Below the pieces are notes generated by a model that saw only the letters and a list, made by a program, of their open reading frames with translations, was not told the origin of the DNA and ran no database searches. Below, piece by piece: positions 8,919 to 19,262 of a stretch of DNA of 64,000 nucleotides (position 1 is the stretch's first letter; the number at the start of each line of letters is the position of its first letter). The DNA comes from Bifidobacterium sp. ESL0682. Lineage in GTDB: Bacteria; Actinomycetota; Actinomycetes; Actinomycetales; Bifidobacteriaceae. The position numbers and the translations under genes are program-made. Where the stretch lies: contig NZ_CP113942.1 in the NCBI RefSeq assembly GCF_029392815.1, forward strand, positions 62,001-126,000, in the 5' to 3' direction.

Positions 8919-11525
8919 TTAGTACAGCTGGACGTGGTTGATGTAGAGGGAATGGTTCGGCAGAGAGTCCATGGGGACCCAGAGCAGGAAGTCCTGCGAC
9001 TTGACGGGCTTTTGCAGCTTGACGTCGGTGGTGCCGCTCGCGTCGAAGGTGAACTGCGCGACCTGCTGGCCGGCGTTCGGGTCCTGTGCAGTGTTGGCGA
9101 TGAGGTAGCCTGTGCCGCCGGATGTGCGGATCTGGACCACGAATCGGGTGACGGTGCTGGGCTCGCTCACGTGCATGTAATAGGCAAGGCCATTCTGACC
9201 GGCCGGGCTGCGATAGAACTCCTGCTTGTCGATGGTCAACGGCGTATTGTTCACCGGAATCGAAGGTGCGGGCACGGCTTGGGCGATTTTGTCGTCATTC
9301 GAGACCTTGGGTGCTGCCTCCGACTTCTCTCCGGATTTGGCCGAAGAGTCGCCTTGCTTGTTGGCATCGGCTTTTTGATCGGATTCGCCGTTGCCATTTT
9401 CAGCCTCAGCGCCGTTGCCCTGGGAGCCGAAAGGCACCTTGTTGACGTCGATGTCCGGCCACGGGTCGGAACTGGAGTGCTGCGAAGTGCTGGCGCCCGG
9501 CTTGTTTTCGTTGTGGCTGACCAGCGCATAGGCCGCGACTCCGGCCGCTGCGATGATTACTACGATCACGGCGACGATGGCGACCACCTTGGTCTTGAAT
9601 TTTCCAAACAGCGGGGTATCGGCAATATCCTCGTCGGTGGGATTGATGGATTGTGCGGCCGCTTGGTTGCTTTTCTGCGGGGTGAAGCTTGGGGGCGTGA
9701 CCGTTGAGCTCGCGGCCTCGATGGCCTCTTGCTCAGCCTCGAGTGCCTGCGCGGATTCGTGACCAGGCTCGATGAGGTTGCCATTGGTGTCGAGCAGCGG
9801 GATGCGGCCTGTCGCTTCGGTCCGATTCATCGGGCCTTCGGCAGAGGACATGCCTCCGTTGGCCTTGAGCGCGAAGTCGAATTGCATCGTCGGATTCGTG
9901 TTCTGCGGGGCGCTCGGGTCGAAGTCCGGGAAGATGGAATCGTCGGCGGTCGAATCGAGGGATTTGAAGGCGTCGGCCATTTCCGCGGCGGTCAGATCGT
10001 GCAAATCGAGGTGGGGGAAGATGCCGTCTTCGTTCGTTTCAGAAGCCGCCTTGGATTGTTGTTCCTCATTGCGTGTGCGGTTGCGTTGATGCCACCACTT
10101 GTTGGGGGACTTTTCTTGTCGATCGGAGCTTGAAGCGGAGCCGCTTTGCTTGGCGGGATTCGGCTTGGCAGAGGTTGATTCGGCGGCATTTGCTGCTGTG
10201 CTGTCAACAGTATTGGCAGTGCTGGAAGCGTTGGCGGACGAGCCGGTGTTTGCGCCTGTTTTTGGCGTTGATGGAGTATTCGGGGTCGCCTTGGCTTTCC
10301 CATTGCTTGCTGCGTTTACGGAAGACGATTCGGTGTTCTTGTTGCCCTTTGCGTTCTTGTTGGCATTCGCTTTTGCGGCATCAGCATTCGTGCCATTGCC
10401 ACGCTTGCCGCTACCTGACTTGGCGCCGTGATTGGTTTGAGAAGTCGATGACTTGGCAGTGGCCGACATTGCCGACTTTGAATTGGACCCGGAAGCTGCG
10501 GCTGCAGATGCGGCTTTTGATGCAGAAGTAGCCGCCGCAGCTTCGGCGCCCTTAGCTGCCGAAGCGGCCTTGTTCGCCGATTGTTGTGTTGCATTCGCTT
10601 TCTTGGCTTTTCCGGCCTTCGTCGGTTTGCCTGCGCCGGCGGCCTGCCGTGCCCTGAACTGCAGCTGGTTGGCCGAAAGATTCTGCGGGAAATCAAGCAG
10701 ATTGCCATGGCGAGAGGCGCGAAGCGGAAGCCTCAGAATGGAAGCCTCGCCGTCGCTGGTGGGCCTCTTCACCTCGCTGGTCGGGAGCTTGGCAAGCGGC
10801 TTCCAGTCACCAAGCAGGGCGACGAGTTCGGAGAGCGAGACCATGGAAAGGGTGGATTGCCCGTCCATGTTCTGCACTTTCAAGCCGCGCTCGCAGATAA
10901 TCCGGAACTCCTCGGGTACGTCGTCGGGCAACGCAGAAAGGTCGAAGCCCTTGATTTCCGAGGTCCATTTGCCGGTGATCATGGCGTAGAGCAACGCGGC
11001 CAGCTCATGCACCGCCAGCATTTCAGGATCCATGTGCGGCATGTGCAAGGTGTCGGCGAACATGGCCTCGATGGGGGCGTCGGCGATTTGCACGCCCTTT
11101 GATGTAATACGAATGATGTCCGTGTTCAGGGCGCTCACCTTCAGATCATCGTGCAGCAGCGTTTCCAGGCCATCAGCCGTTTCCGCGATGATGGATCGCA
11201 TGGCCTCGTAGCCGAGTTTGTGCGTGCCGTGGCCGAGGTAATTGTTGAGCGATAGCCCTTGGTCGAGATGGGTGATGAGCACGGGAAGGTCGCCGACGTG
11301 CTGAATCTGAATGATCGGCGTGAAATGCGGGTTGCGCGAAAGCGTGAGCGTCGACGCGATGGCTTCGAATGTCGGAATGACGGATTTGTCGGTGACGATG
11401 AAGAGTTGGCAGTCGCGCGCGAGGATGCGATCGTTGGCCTTCCAAGCCTCGAGGCCGGGTACGCTACGCAGCGGCGACACCAACGTATACCTGCTGATGA
11501 TGATGTCTCCCAGCTGTGGCTTCAT
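8919..11525 (-). CDS. Membrane pseudokinase with extracytoplasmic C-terminal domain (MurJ partner)
   Basis: 868-aa protein. Residues about 10-250 have a protein-kinase-like fold, but the glycine loop is replaced (PLRSVPGLEAW), the HRD motif reads HDDLKVSALNTD and the DFG position reads IADAP, so it should be catalytically dead. A long Ala/Ser/Thr/Asn-rich linker follows, then one transmembrane helix (about 645-668) and an extracellular beta domain (about 730-868) resembling galactose-binding-like modules. Mycobacterial MviN/MurJ carries a pseudokinase and such an outer domain fused to the flippase; here they are a separate gene directly downstream of murJ (inferred equivalence). ATG at 11525 is supported by GAGG 5 nt upstream. 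Likely role: regulating lipid II flipping, perhaps through an FHA protein outside this window. Confidence 0.8.
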   Translation of the reverse strand: MKPQLGDIIISRYTLVSPLRSVPGLEAWKANDRILARDCQLFIVTDKSVIPTFEAIASTLTLSRNPHFTPIIQIQHVGDLPVLITHLDQGLSLNNYLGHGTHKLGYEAMRSIIAETADGLETLLHDDLKVSALNTDIIRITSKGVQIADAPIEAMFADTLHMPHMDPEMLAVHELAALLYAMITGKWTSEIKGFDLSALPDDVPEEFRIICERGLKVQNMDGQSTLSMVSLSELVALLGDWKPLAKLPTSEVKRPTSDGEASILRLPLRASRHGNLLDFPQNLSANQLQFRARQAAGAGKPTKAGKAKKANATQQSANKAASAAKGAEAAAATSASKAASAAAASGSNSKSAMSATAKSSTSQTNHGAKSGSGKRGNGTNADAAKANANKNAKGNKNTESSSVNAASNGKAKATPNTPSTPKTGANTGSSANASSTANTVDSTAANAAESTSAKPNPAKQSGSASSSDRQEKSPNKWWHQRNRTRNEEQQSKAASETNEDGIFPHLDLHDLTAAEMADAFKSLDSTADDSIFPDFDPSAPQNTNPTMQFDFALKANGGMSSAEGPMNRTEATGRIPLLDTNGNLIEPGHESAQALEAEQEAIEAASSTVTPPSFTPQKSNQAAAQSINPTDEDIADTPLFGKFKTKVVAIVAVIVVIIAAAGVAAYALVSHNENKPGASTSQHSSSDPWPDIDVNKVPFGSQGNGAEAENGNGESDQKADANKQGDSSAKSGEKSEAAPKVSNDDKIAQAVPAPSIPVNNTPLTIDKQEFYRSPAGQNGLAYYMHVSEPSTVTRFVVQIRTSGGTGYLIANTAQDPNAGQQVAQFTFDASGTTDVKLQKPVKSQDFLLWVPMDSLPNHSLYINHVQLY

Positions 11526-11694
11526 AATATCCTCGACCCTACGATGCAAAACCAGTATGAACGGATGTCAGGCGACAAAGCGCCTCTTCCATTCTATCCA
11601 TGGCCGTAGCCGGAGAGAAAGTTTTTCTGACAAGGTTTTGTGTCGGTTTTAGCGCCGTGTTGCGATTTTTGTCGCGCGAAAGGCGCCTGGAGGA

Positions 11695-13631
11695 TTACTC
11701 GGCTGCGTGATGACGCGGCGCTTTCGCAATCGCATCGTCGCTGCCGACTGTTGGCTCAGGCTCGTCGGGAATGCCGTAATTGCCTGGAATGCCAGCGTTT
11801 TCAATCTCCTCCGCTTCTGCGGAGTCGTCGTCCTGGCTGCTATCCGAAGGAGTCTCGCCGCTGGTGATGTCGCTATTGGCGATGTCGCTGTCGACGCGGC
11901 TCTCGTTGGCTTGGGCGATGTCGTTGGCGGCGCCATGATTTTCCGCATTGCTGCCGCCGGGAATCCTGATGCCGAACTTGCCGGCCAACGAGCGTGCAAT
12001 CGGCATTAATTCGTGTGTACGAAGTACCCACAACGTGCCCACATAAAGCAGGATGATGACGATGGCCAGCACGCAGCAGACGCCGACGGCCTGGAACCAG
12101 TTCATGTGTCCGCCGCGTACGCCCGAGCCCGGCTCGATATCCGCGCGGAACAGCGCGTACACCGGGTAACGCAGCAGCAGACCGCCCGCGATCGCGACCA
12201 GCGTGGCGATGATGCCTTTGGTGTAGGTCGCCGTGATGCGCTTGCCGTCGATGTCACCGTTGAAGCGTTTGCGGATCATCACCAGCAACGTCGGGAACGA
12301 AAGAATATAGCCGGCAGCGCTCGAGAACGCCAGCAACGAAGCCCAGTTCGAGGGCGAGATGAAGAGGCAGCCAACGAGCAGAATGCCGATTTGGATAACA
12401 TTTTGGATGACGACGAACAGGAAGGGATGATAGCCGTCCTCGAAGCCGTAGAACGTGCGCTGAATGAGCAGGTAGGCCGAGGAAATCGGCAGACTCAGCG
12501 AGAGCAGGCTCATTGGCGTGGCCATCAGCACCGCTTCCTTGACGCTGACGCTAGGAAGCAGGGCCAGCGCAATCGGCGTGGGCATCACAACGAAGGCGAC
12601 GGTGAAGAAGCACATCATCAGCCACACGTTGCGTAGGGATTCGCTCGATCGCCGCGCGCGGCATCGATGTTGTGCTCGGCGATGGATTGCGCGATTTTCG
12701 GAAAGACTGCCGTGGCCACGGAGACGGCGATGAGCGAATACGGCAGGATGTAAATGGTGTAGGCGTTCTGGTACGAGGCGTTACCGGCGACGTCGAACTG
12801 GCTCAGGTGCTGCGCTGCGGCGGCTTTCTCGGGAATGCTGGTGAGCACGCGGGTATTGACGATGTTCGAGATCTGCCCGGCCACCACGATGCCGAGGCTC
12901 CACGCCGCCACAGATCCCATCGAACGCAGGCCGATGCCGCGGATGCCCCAGCTCGGGCGGTAATGGATGCCGATGCGGAAGAGCGGGACGAACAGAATCA
13001 GCGCCTGGAAGGCCACACCGAGCGTCCATGTACCTGCCGTGAGCGCCATCTTGCCGGGGGTCCAGTAACCGAGCGGCTGATGGCTCGAGCGGCCGAACAG
13101 CACGATAAAGATGGTGAAGCCAATGCAGCTGATGACGTTGGCACCCACCGAGCTCCAGGCATAGGTGCCGAAGTGGTCTTTCGCCGCTAGAATCTGGCCG
13201 ATGACCGTGTAAAGCCCGTAGAAGAAGATCTGCGGGACGCACCAGAAGGTGAACGAGGTGGAAAGTGCGAGCATGTCCGACCCGGCGTGGACGTAAAGCC
13301 GGATGAGCAGCGGGGTGAGCGCCGCAACCAAAATGGTGACGCCGGCAAGCAGGATGATGGCGAAGGTGATGAGCTTGTTGAGCCGGTCTTCGGCGTCCTT
13401 GGCCTTGAGCGTGCGCACGATTTGCGGAACTAGAACGGCGTTGAAGATGCCGCCGGAGACGAGTGTGAAGATGACCTGCGGAATCGTAGAGCCGGCCTGG
13501 TAGGCGTTCGCCGCAAGACCGGTGGTGCCTAGGGCTGCGGCGAGCAAAATGGTGCGAACTTGGCCGGTGACGCGGCTCGCGGCCGTGCCCACGGCCATAA
13601 CCATGGAATTATGACCTACAGAAGAACTCAT
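11695..13631 (-). CDS. murJ: Lipid II flippase MurJ (MviN), frameshifted near 12645
   Basis: Polytopic MOP-superfamily flippase that moves lipid II across the membrane. The N-terminal half (337 residues from 13631) has GTAASRVTGQVRTILLA and the amphipathic helices of MurJ. The second half continues from about 12640 with NVWLMMCFFTVAFV and has a cytosolic acidic tail. The break is at 12641-12650: adding one A (CGAGCG to CGAAGCG on the coding strand) gives a smooth SESLRNVWLMM junction. Full length is about 645 residues. The ATG overlaps the stop of the upstream DUF6049-like gene (ATGA), so both are co-translated. As murJ is normally essential, the break is probably a sequence error. Confidence 0.88.
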
Positions 13632-16474
13632 TCGTCAGGATCTTTCTTACGATTGAATTGGCGCCACAAGCCGATGACCCCAAGGACCAGCGCGATGGCT
13701 ATGAAAATGATGCCGCTCATGTCGCTCAGGCGCAAGGCACTAGTGATGCGTGTCGATTGCGGGGTGGAGAACTCCTCTCCGTTGCGGTCCATAAGCGACA
13801 GATGTGCCGTGGCAGTGCCGGAGGTCGAGACGCGTACGGTGAACGTGGTCTGGGCCTCGCTGCGGGCAGGGATGGAAAGCGTGACGAAGCGCGTGGTGAC
13901 GATCTCCATCGAATCGGAAAGCGACGAAATCTTGACCGTGACCGGGTAGGGATGGTTGTTGCTCACCGTCACCGGCATTTTCGCGGACTCGCTCAGTACG
14001 GTGATGGATTCCGAAGGGGTGATGGTGATGCCGTTCATCAGTTGGCTGGCGAGGTTTTGGGCGCTCGCGGTCATACGTTTGGCGACGGCGTTGTCGCTGG
14101 AAAGCGCATGTAGAGCCATGGTGTTTTGCATGGTGGCGATGGCGGTGATCCAGTCGCAACCGTTCTTGGAACGTTTCGCCGTCGTATCGGCGTCTTGGCG
14201 GGCCAGAGCCTGTACATCTCCGGTATCGGTCTTGTTGCTGGCGTTGCCGCCGCCGTTGGCATTGTTGGTCCCGTTTGCGAGCGTTGAGGATGACGCGTTG
14301 CTGGAAGCGTCGGACTTATTCGATTTGTCGGATTTGTCCGCGTCGCTGGAAGAGGTGTTGGAATCTGCCGACTGGCTCGATTTTCCGCTGGCGGCTCCAC
14401 CTGATTCGGAACCTGAACTTGCGCCGGAATTTGACCCCGATCCCGAGCCTGACGAAGAGCCGCTCTGCCCGCTTTGCGCGTCGCTTCCCGTCGATGATTT
14501 GGCGGAGGATTCGTCGAGAATGGAGGTGCTGAAGCGATCGATGTCGTTTTTGCTGGCGGCAAGTCCGGCAAGGGTTTGCCGCATGCGGTTCAGCACGGAA
14601 ACGTGGATATTCGGAGAACTCGGCACCAGTGCGACGGCCTTTTCGCCGGAAAGATAGGCCGTGCTCTGGTTGAGATCGTTCAGACTGCTCAGCTTGAGCC
14701 AAGGGGCCTGCTCCACCGTCTGCATCAAGGTGCTCGCATCCTCCGCGGCGTCCTCGGAAGTGGCGGTTCCGATGTCGAAGCAGACCAGCAGATTGCGGTC
14801 GGCATACGGGCTTTCCATCTGGTAGAAGGCGCTTTGGGCCATGAACCGGGCTAGCCTGCCCGCCGCGCTCGATTCGCCGTCCACCGTTTTGTCGGTGGGC
14901 TTGCCTTGCGCGAGCGTGCTGAGCACGTCCTGCGCGGTGAGCACGGTGACGTCACCTGCCGAGGTATGGATGATGTATTTGCCGGTGTGGATGGTGGAAT
15001 TGGTGTTGCTGTTGCCGGCAGCGGACGTGTCGAGCGCGATAACGGTGGAATACCCTTGTTGCACGGCGGTTTGCAGTGATGCCATCGTCCATTGCCCGCG
15101 GCCCGGCCAGGCGTAAATGGTTGGGTTGGCTTTGGTGTCGCCGAGCGCTGAACGGAATTCCTGCACGCCGGTTTCTGCATTCCATGCCTTGGCCGTGACA
15201 CCCGCCTTTTCGTAGGCAGCGCCGTCGTTGAGGGCCGAATATGTGGTGATATCGAAGTCGCCGGGCTGCATGATGCCGCTTGATGCAGGTGGCACGGAAA
15301 GGCTCTGCGCCAGCGTCGGATCGGTGATTACCTGCAATCCCGGATGCTTGCTGATGAGCTGGTCGGTGGCTTGGGGCAGCTTGCCCGCATTGACGATTTT
15401 GGCGGTGTCGCCCTCGCCGGTGGTCATGAATTGCGTCAGTTTGTCGTTGTCTGTCTGCCAGCTGTTGCTGGTCAGCGGCATGGCGATGGTGATGTTCAGT
15501 GGTGGGGTGCTGGCGCTACTGAGCCCATCGTTGGAGCGGGTTAGGAAGGTGTGGATGGTTTTGGTGCTCGTCGTCGATGAGGACGCGGAACCTGATCCGT
15601 TGTCGTTCGGATTTGCGGGGAACGTGTAATCGATGCGTACCGGCTTCGGCCCCCAGGAAGTCATGTTTTTGAGGCTTGGCTGATTAGGGTCGGCGTCGAT
15701 GTTGACGCTCGTCTTGCTGCCTTTGGCGATTTGTGCAACCGCGACCTGACCGAGCTGGTTGGGCGTCTGAATCCGTGAATTTCCTTGCGCCCACTGCTGC
15801 AGATTCGAGCGTGAGGCGAAGGTGTAGGAATCGTTGGCAGACACGGTCAGCGTGCCGGCGGCGATAGTGGCATCGCCGGTGTTTTCGATGGTGGCGGTGA
15901 GGTGATAGCCGGAGGTCGAAGTAACTACTGGTGTCGAGGATTCGATGGTGATTTTGGCGGTTTTATCGTCGTCGCTGCTGGTCGTGCTCGTGCTCGCCGT
16001 GTCGTCTTGCGAATCGTTGGTTGCGGCGTTCTGGCTTGACGTCGATTTTCCCGAAGTTGACGAGGAACGGTTCGAAGCGTGTGGCGTCGTTGGTGACGTT
16101 TGCCGGTTGGATGATGATGATTTGGAAGACCCGTTTTGCGACGGTGTCGTCGGCTGTGTTGGCTGCGTCGAAGGTGCGGGCTGTGCCGGCGTGGCAGGCT
16201 TGGACTGCTCGTTGCTGTTGCCGGGGTTGCTGCTGGAGTCCGGTGTGCCTGTCGAAGTGCCTGGAATCCCGGATTCATCGGGTTGCGGCGTGGTTTCGGA
16301 AGGTGAATTCGCTTCCGGTGGATCGGCCGCCATGGCCATGTCCGCAGGCAGAACCAACGCGAAAGCGCACAGCATCGCAATCACCGAGGCCACAAATGCC
16401 GATACACGCTTGGATATGGTTGGCCGTTTGCCGCGCGTATTGCCGGCGGTGATGCAGGGGTGCGAGTGTTTCAA
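13628..16474 (-). CDS. DUF6049-like secreted/membrane-anchored envelope protein
   Basis: About 948 residues. A signal sequence (core VIAMLCAFALVLPADMAMA) is followed by a long Ser/Thr/Pro/Asn-rich low-complexity region, beta-rich domains, a second Ser/Gly-rich stretch, another beta domain and a C-terminal transmembrane helix (SGIIFIAIALVLGVIGLW) with a basic tail. The bulk should be outside the cell. Function is unknown, but position between the NUDIX gene and murJ matches the mycobacterial Rv3909 slot, hinting at cell-wall assembly. Start: the TTG at 16474 overlaps the NUDIX stop (TTGA) and has AGGCAGG 7 nt upstream; an ATG at 16513 lacks a ribosome site. The 3' end overlaps murJ by 4 nt. 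Confidence 0.78.
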   Translation of the reverse strand: MKHSHPCITAGNTRGKRPTISKRVSAFVASVIAMLCAFALVLPADMAMAADPPEANSPSETTPQPDESGIPGTSTGTPDSSSNPGNSNEQSKPATPAQPAPSTQPTQPTTPSQNGSSKSSSSNRQTSPTTPHASNRSSSTSGKSTSSQNAATNDSQDDTASTSTTSSDDDKTAKITIESSTPVVTSTSGYHLTATIENTGDATIAAGTLTVSANDSYTFASRSNLQQWAQGNSRIQTPNQLGQVAVAQIAKGSKTSVNIDADPNQPSLKNMTSWGPKPVRIDYTFPANPNDNGSGSASSSTTSTKTIHTFLTRSNDGLSSASTPPLNITIAMPLTSNSWQTDNDKLTQFMTTGEGDTAKIVNAGKLPQATDQLISKHPGLQVITDPTLAQSLSVPPASSGIMQPGDFDITTYSALNDGAAYEKAGVTAKAWNAETGVQEFRSALGDTKANPTIYAWPGRGQWTMASLQTAVQQGYSTVIALDTSAAGNSNTNSTIHTGKYIIHTSAGDVTVLTAQDVLSTLAQGKPTDKTVDGESSAAGRLARFMAQSAFYQMESPYADRNLLVCFDIGTATSEDAAEDASTLMQTVEQAPWLKLSSLNDLNQSTAYLSGEKAVALVPSSPNIHVSVLNRMRQTLAGLAASKNDIDRFSTSILDESSAKSSTGSDAQSGQSGSSSGSGSGSNSGASSGSESGGAASGKSSQSADSNTSSSDADKSDKSNKSDASSNASSSTLANGTNNANGGGNASNKTDTGDVQALARQDADTTAKRSKNGCDWITAIATMQNTMALHALSSDNAVAKRMTASAQNLASQLMNGITITPSESITVLSESAKMPVTVSNNHPYPVTVKISSLSDSMEIVTTRFVTLSIPARSEAQTTFTVRVSTSGTATAHLSLMDRNGEEFSTPQSTRITSALRLSDMSGIIFIAIALVLGVIGLWRQFNRKKDPDE

Positions 16475-17127
16475 CCTTCTGCCTGCCTGTTCAGTTTCTT
16501 GGCGTAAAGCCATGCGATTTTACGTTCGTTAGGATAACTCAGCACATTGTCAAGATCGTCGAAATCCACCCAAATGGCGTCTTCGGCCTCATGGTCGGGG
16601 TCGCCCTCCACCGTCAGCGTTCCGCCGATCTGATGCAACGCAAAGTGATGGACCAACTTATGCACGCGCTCGGACTGGCCGGTGAACCAATAGTCGATGG
16701 TAGCGATGGAATCCACGACTTCGCCCAGAATTCCGGTTTCCTCGTGCACCTCGCGAACCGCGGTCTCTTCCGGCGTCTCGCCCTTTTCGATATGGCCTTT
16801 CGGCAGGCACCATTCGAGGTGGCCGCTGCGCGAATGCCGGGCGATGAGCGCGACTCGGTTGTGTTCGTCGAAAATCAAGCCGCCGGCTGAATATTCGCGC
16901 GCGACAGGCAGCTCCTGGGCGTCGAGCGTGGCGAATTTCGTGGGTCCGTGGGCGGCACGATGATGCGGCATCATCTTCGGTGTGGGCGCCCCGTCCGGCT
17001 CGATGAAGCGGACGATGCGCTCCTCAGATTCCGAGGTATACAGCAGCTTGTCGTGCTGGTCGTCATTTTGGGCATGCTCGCCCGAGGCATTGGCTATCAT
17101 GCGAGCCAGGTCTGCGGGCGTTATCAT
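16471..17127 (-). CDS. NUDIX hydrolase (MutT4-like)
   Basis: 218-aa hydrolase. The Nudix box is complete (GHIEKGETPEETAVREVHEE followed by TGI), giving the glutamates that bind Mg2+. The roughly 70-residue N-terminal extension is poorly conserved. Actinobacterial homologues at this locus (Rv3908) act on nucleotide di/triphosphates; the substrate here is unknown. It is first in the leftward operon NUDIX-DUF6049-murJ-pseudokinase and is divergent from cca, as in mycobacteria. Confidence 0.88.
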   Translation of the reverse strand: MITPADLARMIANASGEHAQNDDQHDKLLYTSESEERIVRFIEPDGAPTPKMMPHHRAAHGPTKFATLDAQELPVAREYSAGGLIFDEHNRVALIARHSRSGHLEWCLPKGHIEKGETPEETAVREVHEETGILGEVVDSIATIDYWFTGQSERVHKLVHHFALHQIGGTLTVEGDPDHEAEDAIWVDFDDLDNVLSYPNERKIAWLYAKKLNRQAEG

Positions 17128-17651
17128 ACAACCCAGCTTACTCAGACGGATGTGCAGGTAGGGTAACGGAATGCTTTTCGTTGTGATACGGCCATACTAA
17201 TTCGTTGGCAGCTTTTGGCGGGCATGTTGCCAATCTCTATATAAGCCGTGAGGTTATGCTGGATTTGCAGCGCGGCATAGCACGGAATTCCGTTTAAGGT
17301 TCGCAACGAGTTCCCTGCTGCATGTATTACGTTATTGGAAATGAGAAATGGCTGAATACCAACGAATCGTATTTTCGACTATCGTGCATCTGCAGCACGG
17401 AACCGTTTTTATGACAGCTTCTTGCTTCCCTGCTGCGATGGCTGCGCGTATAAAAATATAGAATGGCGTGTTTTCAGCGAATCGTATTTTCGATGAATGA
17501 CCGTGGGCAGCACGGAAGCCGTGCTGATGCCTTTGAATCCTTCAGTGCTGTGAATTGCTGTATGGATGATTGAATTTTCGGTTCCTGTGTGTGCGTGCAA
17601 CGGTGACGGTATGCTGGAAAGCGCGTGAAATTCGAATGTTGGAGGCAAATC
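17128..17651. other. Divergent intergenic region between the NUDIX and cca genes
   Basis: No gene supported. Most of it is a degenerate 115-bp tandem repeat (separate entry). Minus-strand open frames over 17409-18131 are antisense shadows of cca. No clear consensus promoter was identified. Confidence 0.5.
17279..17560. repeat. Degenerate tandem repeat, 115-bp period, about 2.5 units
   Basis: AGCACGGA recurs at 17279, 17394 and (as GCAGCACGGA) 17507-17516. TTCCCTGCTG occurs at 17311 and 17426, with TTCAGTGCTG at 17541. CGAATCGTATTTTCGA occurs at 17363 and 17478. All spacings are 115 bp, so the units are tandem although diverged. Confidence 0.7.
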
Positions 17652-19078
17652 GTGGAGTTTGAGGTGTGGCCTGAGGCCATCGAGCTGGGGCACATGTTTG
17701 CAGAGCAGGGGTACGAGCTTTCGCTGGTGGGCGGGCCTGTGCGCGACCTGTTGCTGCATCGTAAAAGCCATGACCTCGACTTCTGCACTTCCGCGCGGCC
17801 CGAGCAGTTTGAGCCGATTTTGAAGCGTTTCGGCCATGATGGCTTCTGGGACATGGGCCGCAAATTCGGTACGTTGGGCGCGATGCGGCGCCGCAAGGAC
17901 GGTACCGAAGTCAAGGTTGAAGTCACCACGTACCGCTCCGATACGTACGACCCCGATTCCCGCAAGCCCGAAGTAAGCTATGGCGATTCGCTTGAGGGCG
18001 ACCTTTCGCGGCGCGATTTCACCGTCAACGCGATGGCATTGAGCGTGCCCGATTTGAAGTTCGTCGATCCGTTTGGTGGCGCCAGCGATTTGTCGAAAGG
18101 CATCCTGCGCACGCCGGTCGATCCGCGCCAATCCTTTGAGACGACCCGCTGCGCATGATGCGTGCGGTGCGTTTCGTCGCCCAGCTCGGCTTCCGCATCG
18201 AGCCGGATACCGCCGAGGCCATCACCGACATGGTCGACCGCATTTCCATCGTTTCCGCCGAGCGTGTGCGTGACGAGATCACCAAGCTGCTGCTGTCCGA
18301 GCGCCCGCACGAAGGCATCGAAGCACTGGTCGATTCCGGCTTGGCCGATATCGTTTTGCCTGAGATTCCGGCACTGAAGCTGGAGATTGACGAACATCAC
18401 CGCCATAAGGATGTTTTCGAGCACACGCTGATGGTGCTCGACCGCGCGATTGCGCTGGAAACTGGCCCTGACGGCCCGGTGCCCGCGCCTGACCTGACCC
18501 TGCGCCTGGCCGCGCTGCTGCACGACATCGGCAAGCCCGCCACGCGCCGTTTCGAGCCGCACGGCAAGGTGAGCTTCCATCATCACGACGCGGTGGGCGC
18601 CAAAATGGTGCGCAAACGCCTGAAAGCGCTGCGTTTCGACCATCATCTCATTTCCGATGTCAGTGAGCTGGTGAACCTGCATCTGCGCTTCCACGGTTAC
18701 GTCGATGAACCGTGGACCGACTCCGCTGTGCGCCGGTATGTCAAGGATTCCGGACACCTTTATGAGCGTCTGAACCGCCTGACACGCGCCGATGCCACCA
18801 CGCAGAACAAGCGCAAGGCATTGGTGTTCTCCGAGGCGATGGATGAACTGGAAGCGCGCGTTAAGGAACTCAAGGAGAAGGAGGACTTCGACGCGATTCG
18901 TCCAGACATCAACGGTAACGAAATCATCGAAATCCTAGGTATCAAGCCGGGCCCGGAGGTCGGCCGTGCCTACAAGCACATGCTCGACTATCGCCTGGAT
19001 CACGGCCCCGCCGACCACGACACAGCCGTCACTGAGCTCAAGCGCTGGGCCGCCGAAGAGGGCTTAATCGTTAAGTAA
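17652..19078 (+). CDS. cca: CCA tRNA nucleotidyltransferase (pcnA/cca family), frameshifted near 18142
   Basis: Adds or repairs the 3' CCA of tRNAs. The N-terminal nucleotidyltransferase motif is intact (LVGGPVRDLL and HDLDF, the metal-binding DxD), followed by RRDFTVNAMA and a basic ATP-handling region. The second part carries an HD domain (LLHDIGKPATRRF with HHHD) as in other actinobacterial PcnA proteins. The frame breaks at 18138-18146: inserting one C in GAGACGAC restores SFDDDPLRMMRAVRF, a family-conserved stretch. The start is the GTG at 17652 with GGAGG 6 nt before; upstream in-frame GTG at 17625 lacks such a site. Total about 476 residues. Divergent from the NUDIX gene. Confidence 0.9.
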
Positions 19079-19091
19079 CTGCAAAGAAAGC

Positions 19092-19129
19092 TTGTGCGGG
19101 CCGTTAACTGAAGCCAACGACCCGCACAA
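19092..19129 (+). terminator. Hairpin terminator after cca
   Basis: TTGTGCGGG (19092-19100) pairs with CCCGCACAA (19121-19129), starting 14 nt after the cca stop. The T content downstream is modest. Confidence 0.5.
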
Positions 19130-19262
19130 ATCAAATTAATATAGGACGAAGTAATAGGCCGCCTTACCGGTGAAATCCAACGAGGCGAAGCTTTAAAAAC
19201 CCGGCTGATGCCTCGAGGTTTCTAGATTTTGGCGATATGTGCGGGAAATCAATTTCGGGCAA

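Noticed and set aside
17409..18131. 240-codon minus-strand ORF between the NUDIX and cca genes
   Set aside because: Mostly antisense to cca, and its upstream part covers the 115-bp tandem repeat; no family signal.
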